Under the pieces are notes generated by a model that was given only the letters and a program-made list of their open reading frames with translations, did no database searches and was not told where the DNA came from. A stretch of DNA of 47,587 nt, from positions 1 to 47,587 of the forward strand of contig JAHDVX010000026.1 of the NCBI GenBank assembly GCA_023382455.1, written 5' to 3'. Below, piece by piece: positions 26,170-36,960 of this stretch (position 1 is the first letter of the stretch; every line of letters starts with the position of its first letter). Both the position numbers and the translations under genes were made by a program. This stretch comes from Flavobacteriales bacterium. GTDB lineage: Bacteria > Bacteroidota > Bacteroidia > Flavobacteriales_F > PHOS-HE28.

Positions 26170-27501
26170 TCAGAACCTCGTCAAGTGCAGCTTCCCGATC
26201 GCCTCCACCTGCCTTGCGGGCACTTCGGCCTGCTTCGCAAAGTTCTTCCACTTCTTCAAGCCGGCCACCACCTCGTCCACGATCGCGGCGGCCTTCTTGA
26301 TGTTCATCGCCTTGGCCACGGCCAGCAGGTCGTCGCGGGTGATGCCGCTGCGCTTGCCGTTCACGCTCATCTGGTGCTGTTTCACCCTGAGGCTGTCGGG
26401 GTTGTAGGCGAAGGACATGTCGTAGGCCGGTGCCAGGTGCCATTCGCCCTGCGGGTCCATCAGGAAGCTGATGTTCTTCGTGTGGTCGTCGCAGTTCACG
26501 GCCACCACGTTGAAGCACATGCGGCGGAAGAGCTCCACGGCGGCGGGGTAGGGCAGGCCCAGCACGCGCATCACCTGGAAGGCCTGCTCATAGCTGTGCA
26601 CCAGCGGCTGGTTGTAGTCCATGTGCGCGATGCCGCAGAGCGTGGCCATGTGCAGCTTGTGCACCGTGCCTTCCGCATCGCGCACGCGGTCGAAGCGCTG
26701 GGTCAGGAAGTGCGCGCGGCCGTGCTCCTCCAGTAGCCGACAGGGCATCATTGCCACGCCGCAGGCCCGTGCCATCAGGTGGTAGGCGTACTCGATACGC
26801 CCGTAGCCACGTGATGTCGCCGTCACCCCGGCCTTTGAGTCGGGGTCGTTGGTCACCCCATCGAACTTGATCAGGCAGTAGGTGAAGCCTGGCAGCCCGT
26901 CGACTTGGCCGCTGCGCACTTCGCCGGTATCGGCGTTGAAGGCCACGATCGCCTTGGCGCGCGCGCCGCCGGCCGAGGTGCCCACCTGCAGGATGTCCAT
27001 CAAGGCTTCCTCGCGACCCTTGTTCTTGTGGTTCGTTCGGAATGCCGCGCGCTCGTACAGCACGCTGTTCGCCACGCGCACCAGGTCCTCCACCTGCAGG
27101 GCCTCGCTGCTGGCCTCCCAGTCGTTGTGGCTCGGCTCGAACTCCAGCGCGCCCATGCCGCGGCGGCCGGTGTAGCACAGGCGCTCCACGGGGTTGGCGC
27201 TGCCGGGCGTGCGTTGCTGGGTGGCCAGCCACGCGTTCAGGATCTGCTCCCCGAAACGGTCGGGCAGACTGTCGGCCAGCAGGCCCGGCAGTCCGCGGAA
27301 GGTCTCGTCGCGTACATCACCGAAGCTGAAGACCTCGTCACCGCCCCGCGCCTTCGCCAACGGCATCATGATCGGCGCCACGTCAAGCCCGCTGCGTGTA
27401 AAGGCACGGTCGTACTGGAAGGTGGCCCGTTGCTGTTGATCGTCCCACACCACCAGGCCCACCACCTGGCCCCAGAGGAGAACCCGTGCGTGGGTTACCA
27501 T
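26170..27501 (-). CDS. hipA: HipA-type kinase toxin
   Basis: 443 residues, the usual length. Protein kinase of the HipA family, the toxin half of a HipBA pair; the E. coli relative phosphorylates glutamyl-tRNA synthetase. Seen here: the loop VGTSAGGARAKA, the catalytic NCDDHTKNISF loop (an Asn-x-Asp-Asp-His-x-Lys-Asn type), and LAPAYDMSF carrying the metal-binding Asp. The ATG at 27501 overlaps the end of hipB by 7 bases. It is full length with all kinase motifs, so probably active. Confidence 0.93.
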   Translation of the reverse strand: MVTHARVLLWGQVVGLVVWDDQQQRATFQYDRAFTRSGLDVAPIMMPLAKARGGDEVFSFGDVRDETFRGLPGLLADSLPDRFGEQILNAWLATQQRTPGSANPVERLCYTGRRGMGALEFEPSHNDWEASSEALQVEDLVRVANSVLYERAAFRTNHKNKGREEALMDILQVGTSAGGARAKAIVAFNADTGEVRSGQVDGLPGFTYCLIKFDGVTNDPDSKAGVTATSRGYGRIEYAYHLMARACGVAMMPCRLLEEHGRAHFLTQRFDRVRDAEGTVHKLHMATLCGIAHMDYNQPLVHSYEQAFQVMRVLGLPYPAAVELFRRMCFNVVAVNCDDHTKNISFLMDPQGEWHLAPAYDMSFAYNPDSLRVKQHQMSVNGKRSGITRDDLLAVAKAMNIKKAAAIVDEVVAGLKKWKNFAKQAEVPARQVEAIGKLHLTRF

Positions 27502-27860
27502 GTGCTCTTCGGTTTGGGCGGCCCCACCTCGGGCTTCTTGCGGCTGGCGCGTTTGCGCTGCTTTTTCAGGTACTTCTCCTGGGCCTCCACCAGCATGTAG
27601 GGCGTGGGCTGCGGCTCCTGGTGGAAGGCATCGAGCAGCTCCAGCCGCCCGATGGCGCGCAGCACCTGCACCACGGTGAGCAGCGTGGCGACCCTGCCGG
27701 CCTCCAACTTCACCACGGTGGTGCGGTCCAGACCGGCGCGCGTGGCCACCTCGGCCTGGCTCAGGTTGCGCTCCAGCCGCATGCGCCGCAGCTCCGCGCC
27801 CAGCCGTTCCACCACCTGGGTGTCGCTCAGAGCCTGCCAGTTGATGTTGCTCGTAGCCAT
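27495..27860 (-). CDS. hipB: HipB-like XRE-family antitoxin/repressor
   Basis: 121 residues. A helix-turn-helix of the XRE type spans about 17-75 (LGAELRRMRLERNLSQAEVA, then TTVVKLEAG). It is expected to bind its own promoter and to hold HipA in check. The C-terminal tail is basic (KKQRKRASRKK), longer than in many HipB proteins. It overlaps hipA by 7 bases, the usual antitoxin-first order. A TATACTTG octamer is 41 bases upstream. No clean operator palindrome could be defined by eye. Confidence 0.92.
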   Translation of the reverse strand: MATSNINWQALSDTQVVERLGAELRRMRLERNLSQAEVATRAGLDRTTVVKLEAGRVATLLTVVQVLRAIGRLELLDAFHQEPQPTPYMLVEAQEKYLKKQRKRASRKKPEVGPPKPKSTW

Positions 27861-27901
27861 CGTAAAAGTGGGTTGAGTTCACTAACGCTGCTTACCCGCC
27901 A

Positions 27902-27909
27902 CAAGTATA
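27902..27909 (-). promoter_or_regulatory. -7-type promoter element of hipBA (TATACTTG)
   Basis: TATACTTG on the minus strand, one mismatch from TAnnTTTG, 41 bases before hipB. A CAAA at 27936-27939 (TTTG on minus) is 26 bases away, longer than usual. Confidence 0.4.
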
Positions 27910-28013
27910 CGCATTCCCTTCGGCACTGTTGCTTCCAAAAGATGCCCGGGAGCATCATATAGGCAAGAATATGCTAACAGTGATGCCTTAAAGCAACACA
28001 TTGGATCAGATGA

Positions 28014-28092
28014 TTGGGCTATCAGAAGATCAGAAGATGGAATACCGGAGCGGGGGTATTGTCTGACCATCTGATCCGCTCATTGTCTGATC
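28014..28092. repeat. Nested inverted repeats with GATCAG units
   Basis: GATCAG/CTGATC words recur. A nested hairpin forms: GATCAG-aag-ATGG (28028-28040) with CCATCTGATC (28067-28076), and AATACC (28041-28046) with GGTATT (28055-28060). This is typical of dispersed palindromic intergenic elements. No coding sequence. Confidence 0.6.
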
Positions 28093-28100
28093 GGTACGCG

Positions 28101-28289
28101 TCACCCTGAGCCTGTCGAAGGGTGGGCGTTCCGGCTCGTCCCTTCGCTTCGCAGAGCCTTCGCTCGGGATGTCACCGTCGGGCCATTCGCTGCAAGTCCT
28201 CGCTCGTTCCTCGCTGTGGGCTTTCCGCTGCTGTCCCTAACGCGAAATGCAAGAGCTTGCTCGACGGTGAGCTTGGCCATGGACGAAAC
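28101..28289. repeat. Dispersed-type intergenic repeat, no gene
   Basis: CACCCT (28102-28107) and AGGGTG (28119-28124) flank an 11-base loop in a sequence I know as a widely scattered intergenic element in bacterial genomes. The following 28125-28260 is pyrimidine-rich with repeated CCTCGCT/CCTTCGC words, again repeat-like. The whole 27861-28289 stretch has no credible gene. Copies elsewhere in the genome cannot be tested here. Confidence 0.5.
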
Positions 28290-28919
28290 TCACTTGGGAA
28301 GATTGGAAGCTTTGGCTGGAAGAATGTAGATGCCCATAAGCAAGTGTTCAACTACATCGAAAGCAGTTGAAAGATCATCGTTTGAATGGGCCTTCACTTC
28401 ATGCGCCGCATCGTTACCCATTGTTCGGATGCTGTGCAAGATCGTTGCGCCGGCCGCATTGAGGTCTCCCTTTTCAACTAGACCATCGATGCGCTGTTGT
28501 AAATCCTTTCCCGGAGCGTTTCTCTCTTTACAAACAACCTCCACAAGTGCGCGTATGCCAATTCCAGAAAGAACATTCATGTCATTGCAAAGGGCATTGC
28601 GGGTTTCGAAGTAGATTCTCTGGACCTGTGGGGGTAGGAGATTGCTGTGCTGTATCGGTTGCCTTCCAACGATACGCCTTGGATATTGAATGAAATCGGT
28701 CGTTTCTGTGGTCTCCCAACCATCTTCCGAGACGAGGTATGAATGCTTATGGAGAAAGCTGTATGACTTACAGCCTTCGCATTGGAGAACGCAGTATCCG
28801 TTCTCTGGATCGATATAGACTTCGCCATCATCGGATGGTCCACCATCATCTACTTCAAATAGTACAAGATGGCTTGTCTTCTGACTGCATGAATCGCATC
28901 CTACCCAAATGGTTTGCAT
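28290..28919 (-). CDS. DUF4145 protein with zinc-ribbon-like N-terminus
   Basis: 209 residues from the ATG at 28919. The N-terminus has paired cysteines CDSC (8, 11) and CEGC that suggest a zinc ribbon. The C-terminal half fits DUF4145: NVLSGIGIRALVEVVCKERN, then GNDAAHEVKAHSNDDL. DUF4145 proteins often travel with restriction or other defence genes; their function is unknown. Base use differs from the neighbours: 28681-28800 is 47% G+C by my count, against 68% in 30421-30480 of the next metabolic gene. This points to transfer. No partner gene is present beside it. Confidence 0.85.
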   Translation of the reverse strand: MQTIWVGCDSCSQKTSHLVLFEVDDGGPSDDGEVYIDPENGYCVLQCEGCKSYSFLHKHSYLVSEDGWETTETTDFIQYPRRIVGRQPIQHSNLLPPQVQRIYFETRNALCNDMNVLSGIGIRALVEVVCKERNAPGKDLQQRIDGLVEKGDLNAAGATILHSIRTMGNDAAHEVKAHSNDDLSTAFDVVEHLLMGIYILPAKASNLPK

Positions 28920-28965
28920 TGCAGTAGTGTAGTTGCTAACGCCAGTTCGCCGGGTTCTCCGCAAT

Positions 28966-29481
28966 TTATTGCGCAATGCGCCCGTATTCACCACCATGGC
29001 GCCGGATCACCCGTTCGTAGTAGCCGCGTTGCCAAATGGTGCCGCCCGATCGGCCCAATGCGGTGTTGATCCGTTTGGTCGCCACCGATTTGAATGCGCC
29101 GATGATGGCGCCCAATGATCCGCGTTGGGGGCCATTCGGCCTGGCACGGGAGGCATCCGGGGCACCTGTAGGGTCGACCCATTGGGTCGACGGTACAGGT
29201 GCAGATTGTGCATGCGGTGCCAGAATGATGATCGCATGCAAATGATCGGGCATGATCTGCGTTTGATCCAGCCGCGCATGCGCGAAATGGTCCGGGATCG
29301 CACGCCAGCATTTATCTACAATGCAGCCTGCGTCGTTCAGATCCATCCGAGCATCCGTTCCAGTTCCTACAATACGCCCGAACGATTCCTGCCGCTGCAC
29401 GGTACACAACGTCACGAAAAACGCACCCTGGGTGTAGTCACGGCCCGCCAGGCGAATGTGTTTGTGGAAATGTGGGGGCAT
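28966..29481 (-). CDS. REP-associated tyrosine transposase (RAYT, Y1 family)
   Basis: 171 residues. IS200-like HUH fold with HUH motif HLH (His80-Leu-His82 in MPDHLHAIIIL) and the catalytic Tyr in WQRGYYERVIR (154/155). The helix block GSLGAIIGAFKSVATKRIN is typical of RAYT proteins, which are usually single-copy and linked to short palindromes (REPs) rather than forming a full insertion sequence. A 41-base palindrome is embedded in frame between the two blocks and supplies residues 94-107, and a near-identical copy sits 15 bases upstream of the ATG. The catalytic residues are present, so the enzyme could be active. Confidence 0.92.
   Translation of the reverse strand: MPPHFHKHIRLAGRDYTQGAFFVTLCTVQRQESFGRIVGTGTDARMDLNDAGCIVDKCWRAIPDHFAHARLDQTQIMPDHLHAIIILAPHAQSAPVPSTQWVDPTGAPDASRARPNGPQRGSLGAIIGAFKSVATKRINTALGRSGGTIWQRGYYERVIRRHGGEYGRIAQ
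29162..29202. repeat. REP-type palindrome inside the RAYT coding sequence
   Basis: Core GTCGACCCA (29173-29181), one central T, then TGGGTCGAC (29183-29191), a perfect 9-bp inverted repeat. After a 2-base mismatch on each side the arms continue with GCACCTGTA (29162-29170) and TACAGGTGC (29194-29202), again perfectly complementary. The whole 41 bases is read through in frame as a Pro/Thr/Gly-rich loop. Confidence 0.9.
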
Positions 29482-29495
29482 TGGGAATCATGAGT

Positions 29496-29549
29496 GTCGA
29501 CCCAATGGGTCGACGGTACAGGTCGCCGGACAGGTGTCCAGGTACTGTA
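29496..29549. repeat. REP-type palindrome upstream of the RAYT gene
   Basis: 29496-29523 repeats 29173-29200 in the same orientation with one change (central A instead of T). Its left outer arm is missing. Downstream come a second small palindrome GGACA-gg-TGTCC (29528-29539) and TACAG (29517-29521) pairing with CTGTA (29545-29549). It lies between the RAYT gene and the mutase stop codon. Confidence 0.88.
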
Positions 29550-29572
29550 ATCAAGCGTCCGTGATATGCCGA

Positions 29573-32833
<3,261 letters not shown>

Positions 32834-32911
32834 GTCGGCAAAGGTCGGCGGAATCGGCCTTTCCCGCTGGGTGCTGCCTACTGGACGATCGTGGCCCGCC
32901 CGAATTGAAGA

Positions 32912-32946
32912 TAAATTTGTCCGAAATACGATTGCTGCTACATTTG
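32912..32946 (+). promoter_or_regulatory. Two -7-type promoter elements before the Rrf2 gene
   Basis: TAAATTTG (32912-32919) and TACATTTG (32939-32946) both match TAnnTTTG exactly. The first leaves a leader of about 30 bases before the GTG at 32954; the second would give an almost leaderless mRNA. Two promoters, or one promoter and an operator half, are possible. Confidence 0.6.
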
Positions 32947-32953
32947 GCCCATC

Positions 32954-33388
32954 GTGTTCTCCAAGACCTGTGAATATGCGTTCCGGGCCGTGGCGGCAGT
33001 TGCCCAAGCCTCGGCCAACGGTGTGCGCCTTACGCTACCGGTGATCGCGGAGATGACAGGCACCCCGCAGGCCTTCATGGGCAAGATCATGCAGGACCTG
33101 GTGAAGGCCCGCATCATACGCTCCTACCGTGGGCCGAGCGGCGGGTTCGACCTGCCTATGGCCAACGCGGCCAAAGTGAATCTGCGCATGGTGATGGATG
33201 CGTTGGGCGGCGGCATGGACAACACGTTGTGCGTGATGGGCATCGGTGAATGCAACAGCGGGAAGCCCTGCCCGATGCACAACGATTTCGTGGAGGTCAG
33301 GAAGGATATTTCCCGGATCCTGGCCAACACGTATGTGGACCGTTTGGCCAAGGAACTGAATACGGGAGCAACGGACTTGAAGAAATGA
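32954..33388 (+). CDS. Rrf2-family regulator with three-cysteine cluster motif
   Basis: 144 residues from a GTG start. Winged-helix DNA-binding domain ([20 protein letters not shown], then [13 protein letters not shown], the Rrf2 wing). Cysteines 93, 100 and 106 (C-x6-C-x5-C) lie where IscR and NsrR hold an Fe-S cluster, so it may sense oxygen, nitric oxide or Fe-S status. It overlaps the start of the cbb3 oxidase gene by 4 bases (ATGA) and is the first gene of that operon, so it likely regulates respiration and itself. The exact signal is inference. Confidence 0.92.
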   Translation: MFSKTCEYAFRAVAAVAQASANGVRLTLPVIAEMTGTPQAFMGKIMQDLVKARIIRSYRGPSGGFDLPMANAAKVNLRMVMDALGGGMDNTLCVMGIGECNSGKPCPMHNDFVEVRKDISRILANTYVDRLAKELNTGATDLKK

Positions 33389-35175
33389 GCATGATGTGTA
33401 CCCCAAGGATGACCGGGACGATGGCCGGTGCGGCCAAGGCCGTGTTGGTGGCATTTGCAACAGTCACGGCCCACGGGGCCATGGCGCAAGGCACCGCCCC
33501 ACCAGGGTGGTGGAGCAGCCCGGGCATCATCGGTACCATGGTGCTGCTGGGTATCGTGCTGTTCGTGGCGGCCCTGATCATCACGGCGCGGGTGAGCTCC
33601 ATGATCAAATCGATGAATGGCCTGAACAGTGCCCAGCCGGAAGCCGGGCCGGATCCGGACGGCGGACACCAGCCCGAGTACCGGCTCAAGGGTGACGAAC
33701 TCGGCGGATCAGCACCGGCGCAGGATGCCAAGCAGCTGGTGATGAGGGCCACCAGCGAGCCCGGCAATCCGCTGGTGGACGAGAAGATCTATTCGCGCAC
33801 CCGGCTGGACGTGCCCCAGGATCTGCGGAAACTGGTGATCTGGTTCCTCGGTGCCTCGGCGTTCTGGCTGGTGTTCGGCACCCTCGTGGGTGAATACCTG
33901 GGGCTGAAGTTCGTGTGGCCGGACATGGACCATGTGAGCTGGCTCTCTTTCGGCCGCTTGCGGCCGGTGCACACCAACACCGTTTTCTGGGGCTGGTCAT
34001 CCATGGCGATGATCGGCCTGGGCTACTTCGTGGTGGCGCGCACGTCCGCCACACGGATCTACAGTTACCGGTGGGCCTGGTGGAGCTTCTGGCTGATCAA
34101 TGCGGCGATCACCCTCGGCAATATCTGCCTGATGGCCGGGATCAATAACGGAGGCGGCGAATACCGTGAGTACATCTGGCCGGTGATGCTGCTCTTCGCC
34201 TTGGGCCTGATCCTCACCTTCCGGAATTTCTACGCCACCGTGAAGCGGCGCAAGATCGCGGAGATCTACGTGAGCAACTGGTATCTCTTGGCATCCCTGC
34301 TCTGGACCCTGGTGGTGGCCACCATCGGCTATCTGCCGTGGTACCAGGAAGGATTGGGTGAAACGGTGATCCAAGGCTACTATATGCACATGGGTGTGGG
34401 CATCTGGTTCATGACCTTCACCCTGGGCCTGATCTACTACTACCTGCCCTCCGCGCTCAACAAGCCCATCTATTCCTACTCCCTGGGCGTGCTCGCCTTC
34501 TGGACCCAGGTGCTCTTCTACACCCTGATCGGCACCCACCACTTCATCTTCGCACCGCTGCCGTGGTGGCTGCAGACCGTGGCCATCGTATTCAGCGTGG
34601 GCATGTTCATCCCGGTCTTCGCCGGTACCGCCAACTTCCTGATGACCATGCGCGGCAGCTGGAGCGCCATCGGCAAAAGCTATGTCCTGCCGTTCTTCCT
34701 GGTGGGGGTGGTGTACTACTGCGTGGGCAGCTCGCAAGGCAGTTTCCAGGCCATGCGCTTCACCAACCATATCTGGCATTTCACCGATTTCAACGTGGCC
34801 CACTCGCACATGACGATGTACGGCATCGTGGCCTTCATCCTCTGGGCCTGCATCTATGCGATCGTGCCCAAGATCACCGGCCGGGAACCCGCCCAGCTGC
34901 TCGTGGGTGCCCATTTCTGGCTTGCGTTCATCGGGGTGTTCGCCTACACCGTGTCCCTTATGGCGGGCGGCACGGTGAAAGGGTGGGCCTGGATCCAGGG
35001 CGTACCCTTCATCGAGACCGTGATCGAGACGCGCGGCTACTGGACCTGGAGGGCCATCGGCGGCTCGCTGATGTTCATCTCGCACCTGATCTTCGTCTGG
35101 AATTTCGCCACCATGGTGCGAAGCCCGCGTGCCGCCGCCCGGGAAGTGTTGGCCGTTGAACCCGTAGCTGCTTGA
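33385..35175 (+). CDS. ccoN: cbb3-type cytochrome c oxidase subunit I, N-terminally extended
   Basis: 596 residues from the ATG that overlaps the rrf2 stop. Heme-copper oxidase with low-spin heme His196 (RPVHTNTVFWGW), CuB ligands His335 (YMHMGVG) and His385-His386, the C-family active-site Tyr379 (FYTLIGTHH), and heme ligands His473/His475 (NVAHSHMTMYG). Tyr379 argues for an oxidase rather than a NorB-type reductase. Residues 1-130 are an extension: signal-like segment, one membrane helix (about 48-68) and a Pro/Gly/Asp-rich linker, not found in standard CcoN. It reduces oxygen at high affinity and pumps protons. Confidence 0.92.
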   Translation: MSMMCTPRMTGTMAGAAKAVLVAFATVTAHGAMAQGTAPPGWWSSPGIIGTMVLLGIVLFVAALIITARVSSMIKSMNGLNSAQPEAGPDPDGGHQPEYRLKGDELGGSAPAQDAKQLVMRATSEPGNPLVDEKIYSRTRLDVPQDLRKLVIWFLGASAFWLVFGTLVGEYLGLKFVWPDMDHVSWLSFGRLRPVHTNTVFWGWSSMAMIGLGYFVVARTSATRIYSYRWAWWSFWLINAAITLGNICLMAGINNGGGEYREYIWPVMLLFALGLILTFRNFYATVKRRKIAEIYVSNWYLLASLLWTLVVATIGYLPWYQEGLGETVIQGYYMHMGVGIWFMTFTLGLIYYYLPSALNKPIYSYSLGVLAFWTQVLFYTLIGTHHFIFAPLPWWLQTVAIVFSVGMFIPVFAGTANFLMTMRGSWSAIGKSYVLPFFLVGVVYYCVGSSQGSFQAMRFTNHIWHFTDFNVAHSHMTMYGIVAFILWACIYAIVPKITGREPAQLLVGAHFWLAFIGVFAYTVSLMAGGTVKGWAWIQGVPFIETVIETRGYWTWRAIGGSLMFISHLIFVWNFATMVRSPRAAAREVLAVEPVAA

Positions 35176-35178
35176 GCG

Positions 35179-36207
35179 ATGATCAATTTCCACAAAGACC
35201 ACGCGAACCTGGTGAATGTCGCATTCGTGGTGTTCGCCCTGCTGAGCACCGGCATCGCCGTGGCGCCGGCCCTTACCTTGACCGAGACCAACGCACCCTT
35301 GCCGGATATGCCGGTGATGACCGCCCAGGAGCGTAGGGGGCTCGAGGTGTACGTGAACGAGGGATGCATGGGCTGCCATACCCAGCAGGTGCGCAACATC
35401 GAGATGGACAAGACCTGGGGCTCCAGGCCTTCCATCCCGGCGGACTACTACTACAGCAAGCAACGCCTGAATGTCTGGCAACAATCCCCGTCGGTGCTCG
35501 GCAGCGAGCGCACCGGACCGGACCTGACCAACGTGGGGGTGCGGCAGGCCAGTTCACAGTGGCAATACCTGCACCTGTACAATCCGCGCCTGGTGGTCAA
35601 GGGCTCCATCATGCCCCGCTACGGCTGGTTGTTCCATGAGGTGGATTCAGCGGACGTGAAACCCGGCGACGTGGTGTTGCCCATCCCGGCGGACAAGCTG
35701 CCGGATCCCGGCCGCAAAGTGGTGGCCTCCGCCAAGGCCCAGGACCTGGTGGCCTACCTGCTCTCCTTGAAGCAGGCGCCGCTGCCGTCCGGTGTACAGG
35801 CGGATGCATTCCTGCGTACGCCGGGTGCGGGCGGGGAGAAAGTTGCCGCGGCCGCAGGCGAGGCCCCTGCCGTGGACGGCGCCGCCGTGTTCTCGCAGGT
35901 CTGTGCGGCTTGCCACCAGCAGGATGCGAAAGGCCTGCCCGGGGCTTTCCCGGCGTTGGCCGGCAGTTCCGTGGTGAACCAGGAGGATCCCACCCAGATG
36001 ATCGATATCGTGCTCGGCGGGTACAACGCCCGGGCCAGCGAGGGCTATGGCCCCATGCCGCCACAGGCCGAGGTGCTTACCGATGAACAGATCGTGGCGG
36101 TGGTGAACCATGTGCGCTCCAACTTCGGAAACAACGCACCGCCCGCCAAGATTGAGACCGTGAAGGCTGAACGCGCGGAGATCGCGCCACAAACCATGCT
36201 GCCCTGA
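35179..36207 (+). CDS. ccoO: CcoO-type cytochrome c subunit fused to a second cytochrome c domain
   Basis: 342 residues. One N-terminal membrane helix (about 10-33), then a CcoO-like monoheme domain with CxxCH at C63-C66-H67 (EGCMGCHTQQVR) and ERTGPDLTNVG, then a Pro/Ala linker and a second class I domain with C242-x2-C245-H246 (CAACHQQDAKGLPG). Normal cbb3 has separate CcoO and diheme CcoP; here the second domain could replace part of CcoP. It donates electrons to CcoN. It follows ccoN by 3 bases and its TGA overlaps the next ATG. Confidence 0.93.
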   Translation: MINFHKDHANLVNVAFVVFALLSTGIAVAPALTLTETNAPLPDMPVMTAQERRGLEVYVNEGCMGCHTQQVRNIEMDKTWGSRPSIPADYYYSKQRLNVWQQSPSVLGSERTGPDLTNVGVRQASSQWQYLHLYNPRLVVKGSIMPRYGWLFHEVDSADVKPGDVVLPIPADKLPDPGRKVVASAKAQDLVAYLLSLKQAPLPSGVQADAFLRTPGAGGEKVAAAAGEAPAVDGAAVFSQVCAACHQQDAKGLPGAFPALAGSSVVNQEDPTQMIDIVLGGYNARASEGYGPMPPQAEVLTDEQIVAVVNHVRSNFGNNAPPAKIETVKAERAEIAPQTMLP

Positions 36208-36470
36208 TGAGAAAGCTACTTTTCCTGCTCCTGGTCTTGGTGGCCGTGCTCCCGGCTTGGGCATGCCCGGCCTGCCAGAAACAGCAGCCCGCCATCCTGA
36301 AGGGGATCACCCACGGTACAGGCCCCCAAAGTGCCTGGGATATGCCGATCATCATCGCCTCGGCGCTGATCGTGCTGGTGACACTGGTCTACGCGGTCAA
36401 GTTCCTGTTCTGGCCCAAGGAGGCCGGCGAGCAGCATATCAAACGGTCCATCCTGGACAATACATTCTGA
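36207..36470 (+). CDS. Small two-helix membrane protein of the oxidase operon
   Basis: 87 residues. The first helix is signal-like (1-19), followed by CPACQKQQP (Cys20, Cys23) facing the periplasm if the topology is as expected, and a second helix (about 46-69). The CxxC could be a thiol or metal site, for example in copper or heme delivery to the oxidase, or the protein may be a small subunit in the place of CcoQ. That is inference from position. Its ATG shares one base with the TGA of the fused cytochrome gene. Confidence 0.75.
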   Translation: MRKLLFLLLVLVAVLPAWACPACQKQQPAILKGITHGTGPQSAWDMPIIIASALIVLVTLVYAVKFLFWPKEAGEQHIKRSILDNTF

Positions 36471-36474
36471 GGTC

Positions 36475-36885
36475 ATGGCCACCGAACGCTCAGTAAAGCT
36501 TTTCCTTGACGATGAGGAGGTGCCGTTCGCGGAATACGCGCCGCCGGTGAAGTTCCTCTTTGACACCACCAAGCTGCCCGACGGACCGCATACCCTGAGG
36601 ATCGTGGCGCGGAGCACCAGCGGCGTGGAAGGCGTGCGCACCATCCCGTTCGAGGTGCGCAACGGCCCCGCCATCACCGTGCTGGGCCTGAAGCCCAACG
36701 AAGTGCTGCAGGACCATGTGCCCATCACGGTGAATGCATACGGCAGCGAGCGCAGCGACCGGTTCATGATCACCGGCTCGGAAACACCCAAGGCCATCCC
36801 CGCCTGGGTTTGGGCCCTACTGATCGCCTTCGTGGGGTTTGCCGCGTTCTACTTCACGCTGTATTGGGAGCCCGTTCAACTCTGA
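36475..36885 (+). CDS. Tail-anchored protein with Ig-like domain, oxidase operon
   Basis: 136 residues. A beta-sandwich-like domain (1-85; LPDGPHTLRIVARSTSGVEG, then RTIPFEVRNGP) is followed by a linker and one C-terminal membrane helix (about 110-130). It has no signal peptide, so the soluble part may be cytosolic, or it may be translocated by the oxidase assembly. The gene is 4 bases after the small two-helix gene and ends the operon. I do not recognise the family; a role in oxidase assembly or stability is inferred only from context. Confidence 0.7.
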   Translation: MATERSVKLFLDDEEVPFAEYAPPVKFLFDTTKLPDGPHTLRIVARSTSGVEGVRTIPFEVRNGPAITVLGLKPNEVLQDHVPITVNAYGSERSDRFMITGSETPKAIPAWVWALLIAFVGFAAFYFTLYWEPVQL

Positions 36886-36921
36886 CCTGGAAAGCGGACG
36901 GGCCGCACCCTTCTCCGGGCG

Positions 36922-36929
36922 TAGCTTTG
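36922..36929 (+). promoter_or_regulatory. -7-type promoter element (TAGCTTTG)
   Basis: TAGCTTTG matches TAnnTTTG and is 31 bases before the slyD ATG; it is the same octamer as before panB. Confidence 0.55.
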
Positions 36930-36960
36930 CGCACACCCCGACGGGGCAAATACCAAACCC

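Noticed and set aside
28014-28124. CRISPR-like array
   Set aside because: The repeated words are short, unequal and palindromic, with no regular spacers and no cas genes in the window.
28122-28370. Plus-strand frame of 82 codons in the palindromic gap
   Set aside because: It runs through repeat DNA and into the DUF4145 gene on the other strand; no family look.
33385-35175. Nitric oxide reductase (NorB) instead of an oxidase
   Set aside because: The active-site tyrosine (Tyr379) before the His-His pair is present and a CcoO-type subunit follows; NorB would lack the tyrosine and use NorC.
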